The position numbers and the translations under genes are program-made. A stretch of 64,000 bases of DNA, taken from NCBI RefSeq assembly GCF_040436345.1, contig NC_133235.1, positions 24,080,660-24,144,659 on the forward strand. The letters are read 5' to 3'. The stretch is from Pagrus major (lineage: Eukaryota > Chordata > Actinopteri > Spariformes > Sparidae). Under the pieces are notes generated by a model. That model worked only from the letters and a program-made list of their open reading frames with translations. It searched no databases and had not been told where the DNA came from. Below, piece by piece: positions 23,608 to 34,054 of this stretch; positions within the stretch are counted from its first letter, which is position 1, and each line of letters opens with the position of its first letter.

Positions 23608-25193
23608 AGGGCCCGAGCAGGAAACCTGCGAGGTCCCTATTGTTTTTCGAATGATTCTTATTATTATTATTATTATTTTTATTTTTATTGTTCCCAAATG
23701 ATCGCATTTTTCACTGCCTGAACATACCCCAAAACTCACCAAACTTGGAATATAGATCAGACCTGGCGAAAAATTTTATAATCTGTTGTCGTTGTGAACT
23801 TTCACCACTAGGCGGCGCTATAATCAAGGAAAGTGTGTTTTGGCTAATAACTCCCACATACTTTATCGCACATTCAAAAACCTTATATCCACGCGTTCAG
23901 TGAATCTTGCTGAATCTCCTGATATAGGCCACGCCCATTTCCGCCTACCGTTTTTTTTCGCTAGCTCGCAAAATGTCGAAAACCTACTTTTTCGAACTCC
24001 TCCCAGGCAATTTCACCGATTTGCACGAAACTTTGCACACCGCATCTGTGTTCCCTCCTGACAAAAAGTTATTAAAAGAATTTTAATACGCCAAAGAATA
24101 CTCAAGTTATTAAATAACAACTTCCTGTGGATTCGGGTCACAACAGGAAGTGTTGCATATCTCCACATTGGTGTGTCCAAATGACGTGAAACTCAGGACA
24201 CCATTTCCCCATGAGCCCCTAAGGCTGTGTGCAAAATCTTGGCCCATGACCACTAGGTGGCGCTATTTAAAATGAAGTATTTTATATCTCCACATCGGTT
24301 GGTGGGATTAACACAAAACTTGGTACACTCATTGCCACTGCCCTCCTGAGGATAGCTGACAAAGGGGTTACCGATCTGACACTAGGTGGCGCTCTGGTGG
24401 CAGTTTCATTTTATAGTTGGCACTGTGCCCACACCATAACACTTATGGATATGAAACTGATTGGGGTGGTATAGACTGGCATCTGTAACTCACACACCAA
24501 AAATCACCAGCAGGTGGCGCTATTATCAAGAAAAAACATTTTTTGCTAATTACTCCCACATAATATGGTGCACATTGTTAAACATTATATCTATATATTC
24601 CCTGAATACAGCCGAACCGTGTGATGTAGGCCACGCCCACGTTCGCACTGAATTTCCATTCGCAAATTCGCCAAATGTCGCAAACCTGCTTTTTCGAACT
24701 CCTCCCAGGCAATTTTTCCAATTTGCACCAAACTTTGCACACAGCATCTGTGGACTCTCCTGACAAAAAGTTATTAAAAGAATTGTGATAGTATAAAGAA
24801 CGACCAAAATATAAAACAACAATTTCCTGCACGTTGTGGTAAACCACACAGTCCTGCATATCTTGATGAAATACAGTCCGATTAACACAAAACTTTTTTG
24901 ATTTGTCTTCCATGCCCACATGAGGGTTTGTGCCAAATTTGGTGCATATCCACCAATAGGTGGCGCTTTTATTGCTAAATGACGAAATGACAGCTTGACT
25001 GCCTTCACTTTCATTTCCTCAATGGAAGTTGTTGCAAGTAGAAGCCCCGACAGCAGCATGTCACGACAGCAGCATGCCCCGACAGCAGCACGCCCCGACA
25101 GCAGCACGCCCGAGAGCAGCACGCCCCGACAGCAGCACGCCCCGACCTGCGTGGACTGCGAGGGCCCGTTCATCGCTGCTTGCAGCTTTAATT
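23608..25193 (+). repeat. Array unit 5
   Basis: A 1586 bp unit with a GCAGG-type head, and a first motif of the AGGCGGCGCT variant at 23810, as in unit 4. The first halves of units 4 and 5 are very similar, suggesting a recent shared origin. Confidence 0.86.
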
Positions 25194-27304
25194 AGGGCCC
25201 GAGCAGTGAAACTGCAAGGACCCTATTGTAATTGTAATGATTATTATTAGGGCCCGAGCAGTGAAACTGCAAGGACCCTATTGTAATTGTAGTGATTATT
25301 ATTTTTTTTTTTTTTTTTCTTCTGACGAAATGATCGCATTTTTCACTGCCTGAACATACCCCAAAACTCACCAAACTTGGAATATAGATCAGACCTGGCG
25401 AAAAATTTTATAATCTGTTGTCGTTGTGAATTTTCAGCACTAGGTGGCGCTATAATCAAGGAAAGTGTGTTTTGGCTAATAACTCCCACATACTTTATCG
25501 CACATTCAAAAACCTTATATCCACGCGTTCAGTGAATCTTGCTGAATCTCCTGATATAGGCCACGCCCATTTCCGCCTACCGTTTTTTTTCGCTAGCGCG
25601 CAAAATTTCGCAAACCTACTTTTTCGAACTCCTCCCAGGCAATTTGACCAATTTGCACCAAACTTTGCACACAGCATCTGTGGACCCTCCTGACAAAAAG
25701 TTATTAAAAGAATTTTGCTATTCCAAACAATACTCAAGTTATTAAAGAACAACTTCCTGTAGATTTGGGTCAAAACAGGAAGTGTTGCACAGCTCCACAT
25801 TGGTGTGTCCAAATGACATGAATCTCAGGATACTACTTCCCCATGAGCCCCTAAGGCTCTGTGCAAAATCTTGGCCCATGACCACTAGGTGGCGCTATTT
25901 AAATTGAAGTATTTTATATCTCAACATCGGTTGGTCAGATTAACACAAAACTTGGTACACTGAATGCCAATGGCCTCCTGAGGACAACTGACGAAGGTGT
26001 TACCGATCTGACACTAGGTGGCGCTCTGGTGGCAGTTTCATTTTATAATTGGCACTGTGCCCACACCATAACACTTATGGATATGAAACTGATTGGGGTG
26101 GTATAGACTGGCATCTGTAACTCACACACCAAAAATGACCAGCAGGTGGCGCTATTATCAAGACAAAACGTTTTTTGCTAATTACTCTCACATAATATGG
26201 TGCACATTGTTAAACATTATATCTATATGTTCCCTGAATACAGCCGAACCGTGTGATGTCGGCCCCGCCCACGTTCGCACTGAATTTCCATTCGCAAATT
26301 CGCCAAATGTTGCAAACCTACTTTTTCGAACTCCTCCCAGGCAATTTTTCCAATTTGCACCAAACTTTGCACAGAGCATCTGTGGACTCTCCTGACAAAA
26401 AGTTATTAAAAGAATTGTGATAGTCTTAAGAACGACCAAAATATAAAACAACAATTTCCTGCACGTTGTGGTAAACCACACAGTCTTGCATATCTTGATG
26501 AAATACAGTCCGATTAACACAAAACTTTTGGCAATTGTGTTCCATGGCACGATGAGCATTTCTACCAAATTTCGTGCTAATCGACCAATAGGTGGCGCTA
26601 TTATCAAGAAAAAACGTTTTTTGCTAATTACTCCCACATAATATGGTGCACATTGTTAAACATTATATCTATATGTGCCCTGAATACAGCCGAACCGTGT
26701 GATGTAGGCCACGCCCACGTTCGCACTGAATTTCTATTCGCAAATTTGCCAAATGTCGCAAACCTACTTTTTCGAACTCCTCCCAGGCAATTTCTCCAAT
26801 TTGCACCAAACTTTGCACGCAGCATCTGTGGACCCTCCTGACAAAAAGTTATGAAAAGAAATGTGCTAGTCCACAGACCGCCCAAAATATAAAACAACAA
26901 TTTCCTGCACATTGTGGTCAAACAGACATTCTTGTGTATCTTGATGAAATACAGTCCAATTAACACAAAACTTTTGGCAATTGTGTTCCATGGCACGATG
27001 AGCATTTCTACTAAATTTCGTGCAAATCGACCAATAGATGGCGCTTTTATTGCTAAATGACGAAACAGCAGCTTCACTGCCTTCAGTTTTGATTCCTCTA
27101 TGGAAGTTGTTGCATATACAAGCCTCGACAGCAGCATGCCCACACAGCAGCATGTAACGACAGCAGCATGCCACGACAGCAACATGCCCCGACAGCAGCA
27201 TGTCACGACAGCAGCATGCCCCGACAGCAGCATGTCCCGACAGCAGCACGCCCCGACCCGCGTGGACTGCGAGGGCCCGTTCATCGCTGCTTGCAGCTTT
27301 AATT
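25194..27304 (+). repeat. Array unit 6 (long form, duplicate of unit 3)
   Basis: A 2111 bp unit with two heads (25194 and 25249) and the extra second module. It matches unit 3 at a constant offset of 5211 bp with no difference in the stretches compared. Confidence 0.88.
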
Positions 27305-28891
27305 AGGGCCCGAGCAGGGAACCTGCGAGGTCCCTATTGTTTTTCGAATGATTCTTATTATTATTATTATTATTATTATTATTTTTAGGCCAAAATGATC
27401 GCATTTTTCACTGCCTGAACATACCCCAAAACTCATCAAACTTGGAATATAGATCAGACCTGGCGAAAAATTTTATAATCTGTTGTCATTGTGAATTTTC
27501 AGCACTAGGTGGCGCTATAATCAAGGAAAGTGTGTTTTGGCTAATAACTCCCACATACTTTGTCGCACATTGAAAAACCTTATATCCATGCGTTCAGTGA
27601 ATCTTGCTGAATCTCCTGATATAGGCCACGCCCATTTCCGCCTAACGTTTTTTTTCGCTAGCGCGTGAAATGTCGAAAACCTACTTTTTCGAACTCCTCC
27701 CAGGCAATTTCACCGATTTGCACCAAACTTTGCACACAGCATCTGTGGACGCTCCTGACAAAAAGTTATTAAAAGAATTTTGATATGCCAAAGAATACTC
27801 AAGTTATTAAATAACAACTTCCTGTGGATTCGGGTCACAACAGGAAGTGCTGCATATCTCCACATTGGTGTGTCCAAATAACATGAAACTCAGGATACTA
27901 CTTTTACATGAGCACCTAAGGCCCTGTGCGAAATTGTGGTCGATGACCACTAGGTGGCGCTCTTTAAATTGAAGTATTTTATATCTCCACATTGGTTGGT
28001 CGGATTAACACAAAACTTGGTACACTGATTGCCAATGGCCTCCTGAGGACAACTGACGAAGGTGTTACCGATCTGACACTAGGTGGCGCTCTGGTGGCAG
28101 TTTCATTTTATAATTGGCACTGTGCCCACACCATAACACTTATGGATATGAAACTGATTGGGGTGGTACAGACTGGCATCTGTAACTCACACACCAAAAA
28201 TGACCAGCAGGTGGCGCTATTATCAAGAAAAAACGTTTTTTGCTAATTACTCGCACATAATATGGTGCACATTGTTAAACATTATATCTATATGTTCCCT
28301 CAATACAGCCGAACCGTGTGATGTAGGCCACGCCCACGTTCGCACTGAATTTCCATTTGCAAATTCGTCAAATGTCGCAAACCTACTTTTTCGAACTCCT
28401 CCCAGGCAATTTCTCCGATTTGCACCAAACTTTGCACGCAGCATCTGTGGACCCTCCTGACAAAAAGTTATTAAAAGAAATGTGCTAGTCCACAGAACTC
28501 CCAAAATATAAAACAACAATTTCCTGCACATTGTGGTCAAACAGACATTCTTGTGTATCTTGATGAAATACAGTCCGATTAACACAAAACTTTTGGCAAT
28601 TGTGTTCCATGACACGATGAGCATTTCTACTAAATTTCGTGCAAATCGACCAATAGGTGGCGCTTTTATTGCTAAATAACGAAACAGCAGCTTCACTGCC
28701 TTCAGTTTTGTTTCCTCTACGGAAGTTGTTGCATGAACAAGCCTCGACAGCAGCATGCCCAAACAGCAGCATGTAACAACAGCAGCATGCCCCGACAGCA
28801 GCATGTAACGACGGCAGCATGCCGCGACAGCAGCACGCCCCGACCCGCGTGGACTGCGAGGGCCCGTTCATCGCTGCTTGCAGCTTTAATT
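27305..28891 (+). repeat. Array unit 7
   Basis: A 1587 bp unit with a GCAGG-GAA-CCTGC head and a long (ATT)n tract (about 27356-27385). Five motif cores are present at the standard positions. Confidence 0.87.
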
Positions 28892-30427
28892 AGGGCCCGA
28901 GCAGTGAAACTGCAAGGACCTATTGTAATTGTAATGATTATTATTATTATTATTATTATTATTTTTTTTTTCCTGCCAAAATGATCGCATTTTTCACTGC
29001 CTGAACATACCCCAAAACTCATCAAACTTGGAATATATGTCACACCTGGCGAAAAATTTTATAATCTGTTGTCGTTGTGAACTTTCACCACTAGGTGGCG
29101 CTACAATCAAAGAAAGTGCGTTTTGGCTAATAACTCCCACATACTTTGTCGCACATTCAAAAACCTTACATCCACGCGTTCAGTGAATTGTGCTGAATCT
29201 CCTGATATAGGCCACGCCCATTTCCGCCTACCGTTTTTTTTCGCTAGCTCGCGAAATGTCGAAAACCTACTTTTTCGAACTCCTCCCAGGCAATTTCACC
29301 GATTTGCACGAAACTTTGCACACAGCATCTGTGGATGCTTCTGACAAAAAGTTATTAAAAGAATTTTGATACGCCAAGGAGTACTCAAGTTATGAAATAA
29401 CAACTTCCTGTGGATTCGGGTCACAACAGGAAGTCCTGCATATCTCCACATTGGTTTTTCCAAATGACGTGAAACTCAGGATCCTACTTCCCCATGAGCC
29501 CCTAAGGCTCTGTGCAAAATCTTGGCCCATGACCACTAGGTGGCGCTATTTAAATTGAAGTATTTTATATCTCGACATTGGTTGGTCGGATTAACACAAA
29601 ACTTGGTACACTGATTGCCAATGCCCTCCTGAGGATAGCTGAGAAAGGGGTTACCAATCTGACACTAGGTGGCGCTCTGGTGGCAGTTTCATTTTATAAT
29701 TGGCACTGTGCCCACACCATAACACTTATGGATATGAAACTGATTGGGGTGGTATAGACTGGCCCCTGTAACTCACACACCAAAAATGACCAGCAGGTGG
29801 CGCTATTATCAAGAAAAAACGTTTTTTGCTAATTACTCCCACATAATATGGTGCACATTGTTAAACATTATGTCTATATGTTCCCTGAATACAGCCGAAC
29901 AGTGTGAGTAGGCCACGCCCACGTTCGCACTGAATTTCCATTTGCAAATTCGCCAAATGTCGCAAACCTACTTTTTCGAACTCCTCCCAGGAAATTTTTC
30001 CAATTTGCACCAAACTTTGCACGCAGCATCTCTGGACCCTCCTGACAAAAAGTTATTAAAAGAAATGTGCTAGTCCACAGAACGCCCAAAATATACAACA
30101 ACAATTTCCTGCGCATTGTGGTCAAACAGACATTCTTGTGTATCTTGATGAAATACAGTCCGATGAACACAAAACTTTTGGCAATTGTGTTCCATGGCAC
30201 GATGAGCATTTCTACAAAATTTCGTGCAAATCGACCAATAGGTGGCGCTTTTATTGCTAAATGACGAAATGACAGCTTCACTGCCTTCACTTTCATTTCC
30301 TCCATGGAAGTTGTTGCATGAACAAGCCCCGACAGCAGCATGCCCCGACAGCAGCACGCCCGACAGCAGCACGCCCCGACCCGCGTGGACTGCGAGGGCC
30401 CGTTCATCGCTGCTTGCAGCTTTAATT
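28892..30427 (+). repeat. Array unit 8
   Basis: A 1536 bp unit with a GCAGT-GAA-ACTGC head and an (ATT)n tract. Five motif cores are present. The CAG-rich block at its end is short (about 30328-30380). Confidence 0.87.
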
Positions 30428-32016
30428 AGGGCCCGAGCAGGGAACCTGCGAGGTCCCTATTGTAATCCTTGTGATTCTTATTATTTTTCTTGTTCCCAAA
30501 TGATCGCATTTTTCACTGCCTGAACATACCCCAAAACTCATCAAACTTGGAATATAGATCAGACCTGGCGAAAAATTTTATAATCTGTTGTCGTTGTGAA
30601 TTTTCAGCACTAGGTGGCGCTATAATCAAGGAAAGTGTGTTTTGGCTAATAACTCCCACATACTTTGTCGCACATTCAAAAACCTTATATCCACGCGTTC
30701 AGTGAATCTTGCTGAATCACCTGATATAGGCCACGCCCATTTCCGCCTACCGTTTTTTTTCGCTAGCTCGCGAAATGTCAAAAACCTACTTTTTCGAACT
30801 CCTCCCGGGCAATTTCACCGATTTGCACCAAACTTTGCAAACAGCATCTATGGATGCTTCTGACAAAAAGTTATTAAAAGAATTTTGATACACCAAGGAG
30901 TACTCAAGTTATTAAATAACAACTTCCTGTGGATTCGGGTCACAACAGGAAGTCTTGCATATCTCCAAATTGGTTTGTCCAAATGACGTGAAACTCAGGA
31001 TACTACTTCCCCATGAGCCCCTAAGGCTGTGTGCAAAATCTTGGCCCATGACCACTAGGTGGCGCTATTTAAATTGAAGTATTTTATATCTCAACATCGG
31101 TTGGTCAGATTAACACAAAACTTGGTACACTGATTGCCAATGGCCTCCTGAGGACAACTGACGAAGGTGTTACCGATCTGACACTAGGTGGCGCTCTGGT
31201 GGCAGTTTCATTTTATAATTGGCACTGTGCCCACACCATAACACTTATGGATATGAAATTCATAGGGGTGGTATAGACCGGCCCCTGTAACTCACACACC
31301 AAAAATGACCAGCAGGTGGCGCTATTATCAAGAAAAAAAGTTTTTTGCTAATTACTCCCACATAATATGGTGCACATTGTTAAACATTATATCTATATGT
31401 TCCCTGAATACAGCCGAACCGTGTGATGTAGGCCACGCCCACGTTCGCACTGAATTTCCATTCGCAAATTCGCCAAATGTCGCAAACCTACTTTTTCGAA
31501 CTCCTCCCAGGCAATTTCTCCGATTTGCACCAAACTTTGCACGCAGCATCTGTGGACCCTCCTGACAAAAAGTTATTAAAAGAAATGTGCTAGTCCACAG
31601 AACGCCCAAAATATAAAACAACAATTTCCTGCACATTGTGGTCAAACAGACATTCTTGTGTATCTTGATGAAACACAGTCCGATGAACACAAAACTTTTG
31701 GCAATTGTGTTCCATGGCACGATGAGCATTTCTACCAAATTTCGTGCAAATTGACCAATAGGTGGCGCTTTTATTGCTAAATGACGAAATGACAGCTTCA
31801 CTGCCTTCACTTTTGATTCCTCAACGGAAGTTGTTGCATGAACAAGCCCCGACAGCAGCATGTAACAACAGCAGCATGTAACGACGGCTATCAGTTACGA
31901 CATGCGCGCACAATAACGGGGCATTGGGTCCGGGTAAGGAGCACGCCCCGGACGGCAGCAAGCCCCGACCCGCGTGGACTGCGAGGGCCCGTTCATCGCT
32001 GCTTGCAGCTTTAATT
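30428..32016 (+). repeat. Array unit 9
   Basis: A 1589 bp unit with five motif cores. Its CAG-rich block is interrupted by a foreign-looking segment around 31888-31945 containing ACATGCGCGCACAATAACGG, which is also found near the end of unit 10. Confidence 0.86.
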
Positions 32017-33858
32017 ATTATTATTATTCTCCTTCTTCCTCACAAAGGATCGCATATTTGGCGGCCGCAACATACCCCAAAACTCACCAAACTTGGAATA
32101 TAGATCAGACCTGGCGAAAAATTTTATAATCTGTTGTCGTTGTGAATTTTCACCACTAGGTGGCGCTATAATCAAGGACAGTGCGTTTTGGCTAATAACT
32201 CCCATATACTTTGTCGCACATTCAAAAACCTTACATCCACGCATTCAGTGAATTCTGCTGAGTCTTCTGATATAGGCCACGCCCATTTCCGCCCCAGGTT
32301 TTTTTTCCGCAAATTCGCAAAATGTCGAAAACCTACTTTTTCGAACTCCTCCCAGGAAATTTCACCGATTTGCATGAAACTTTGCACACAACATCTGTGG
32401 ACCCTTCTGACAAAAAGTTATTAAAAGAATTTTGGAATTTCAAGTAATACTCAAGTTATTACATAACAACTTCCTGCAGATTTCGTTCCAAACAGGAAGT
32501 GTTGCATATCTCCACATTGGTGTGTCCAAATGACATGAAACTCAGGATACTACTTCCCCATGAGCCCATAAGGCTCTGTGCAAAATTTTGGTGGATGACC
32601 ACTAGGTGGCGCTCTTTAAATTGAAGTATTTTATATCTCCACATCGGTGGGTCGAATTAACACAAAACTTGGTACACTCATTGCCAATGCCCTCCTGAGG
32701 ATAGCTGACAAAGGGGTTACCGATCTGACACTAGATGGCGCTCTGGTGGCAGTTTCTTTTTATATTTGGCACTGTGCCCACACCATAACACTTATGGACA
32801 TGAAATTCATAGGCGTGGTATAGACTGGCCCCTGTAACTCACACACCAAAAATGTTCCATGGCACGATGAGCATTTCTTCGACGTTTTTCAAACATCTCC
32901 TAGCTCTGGCCTACGTTCACCTAGAAACACCATTCAAACTTTAAAATGTAGGCACGGGTCTTGTCTATTTAAGTCGTATTTGAACTTTTTTCCCACAATG
33001 TTTCGTTTTTGAACTGTGACCCTTTAATGATGCTGAGTGAATTTTAAAGAATTTTGAAAATTTTAGTTTTTTCAATGATTGTGTATTGCGGAATGTTCGT
33101 GCAGAACCAACTGCCAGAGTGTGGGAGACTAAAAAAAAACTCTCAGAAATTCTCTTTCTCTGACGATCCCAGCCACAAATTACACAGTAGAAATGTGATT
33201 TTTTCACAGAGTTGTAGCCACACTTGTCTTCTTTCTCCCAATGTGTCTTCTTTATCAGTAGGATTTACGGTTTTTGATTTATCTGCCCCTAACCAACAAG
33301 AGTAGCTCTCAACTGTTCCATTTACTCCAATGTTAATCGGGAGGAGGATTTTCCAGGATTTTTCAAACTGCACCTGTTTTGAACTCGCTCCTATTACCAC
33401 ATTTTAGAAGCTAGGACCACAAAAAATTATGGCTGTGTTCTTTAAGGCCTTTCTGGCTTGACGGTGAAGAAATTTTGCCGATATCATGTTTGGTTTTGAA
33501 GATATAGCAGTAGTTTGAAGTCCTACTTCTGAGCCAGAAATCACTCTCAGATCAGCTCTGTCACAGACAGCAGCTGTGGTCACAGGCCATTGCTAGGGAG
33601 TTCCGACAACCATCACCGTAGCAACTGAGATCAACTGGGCCAACAGAGACACACAATTAATATTCCCCCTGTCTTGGAATATAGATCAGACCTGGCGAAA
33701 AATTTTCTAATCTGTTGTCATTGTGAACTTTCACCAGTTAAGACATGCGCGCACAATAACGGGGCAATGGGTTCGGGAAAGGAGCACGCCCCGACAGCAG
33801 CACGCCCCGACCCGCGTGGACTGCGAGGGCCCGTTCATCGCTGCTTGCAGCTTTAATT
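32017..33858 (+). repeat. Array unit 10 (divergent, interrupted edge unit)
   Basis: An 1842 bp edge unit, clearly older or less homogenised than the rest. It lacks the GGGCCCGAGC head, has a divergent start (CGCATATTTGGCGGCCGC), and carries only the first three motifs (32158, 32603, and AGATGGCGCT at 32733). Its second module is replaced by about 0.8 kb of unrelated sequence (about 32855-33675) before the common unit end returns. This sets the right border of the array. Confidence 0.82.
32855..33675. other. Unrelated segment replacing the second half of unit 10
   Basis: This stretch does not match the other units. It has no ORF longer than about 85 codons and no recognisable protein. On its right it re-enters unit sequence at GGAATATAGATCAGACCTGG, a phrase that belongs to the start of a unit, so the junction is a rearrangement rather than a simple clean insertion. 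Confidence 0.6.
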
Positions 33859-34013
33859 ATTATTATTTCTCAAATAACTGAAGGCTTTAAACAGAGCCGT
33901 TCACTTTTATTTATTTTATTTTTTTTAGCTGTGGCTGCCACTCGTACTACGTTTCTGCTGATGTTAGCTTGTTAGCTCTTAGCTTTTAAGGTCTCTGGTC
34001 AAAGTCAGTTAAC

Positions 34014-34028
34014 ATGGCGACCATGTAA
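34014..34028 (+). promoter_or_regulatory. Short upstream ORF before the extl2 start codon
   Basis: ATGGCGACCATGTAA lies 41 bp upstream of the proposed extl2 ATG, out of frame with it, and ends before it. If the transcript starts further upstream, this four-codon ORF would be met first by scanning ribosomes and could lower translation of extl2. Confidence 0.4.
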
Positions 34029-34054
34029 AGCGGGCTGTCTGAAGTGCAAACAAA

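Larger units (their letters stand above)
16750..33858 (+). repeat. 17.1-kb tandem array of ten 1.5-2.1 kb units with CTCF-like motifs
   Basis: Ten head-to-tail units. Each typically starts with AGGGCCCGAGCA, followed by a hairpin and an (ATT)n/poly-T tract, and ends with GTTCATCGCTGCTTGCAGC plus TTTAATT. Inside each unit lie two related modules of about 300 bp (one starting TGGCGCTATAATCAAGG, the other TGGCGCTATTATCAAGA), both containing CTACTTTTTCGAACTCCTCC and ending CTGACAAAAAGTTATTAAAA. Every unit carries motifs of the form C(A/C)(C/G)(T/C)AGGTGGCGCT in the same orientation; about 50 are readable in the array. ORFs seen here recur with the units and look incidental. I do not recognise a named family for the unit. 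It separates the start of the aldo-keto reductase (-) from the start of extl2 (+). Confidence 0.9.

Noticed and set aside
30380..30440. Array units as Helitrons
   Set aside because: A hairpin (GCTGCTTGCAGC) sits near the unit end, as in Helitrons, but the end reads TTTAATT rather than CTRR, the start is not TC, and no rolling-circle replicase is present.
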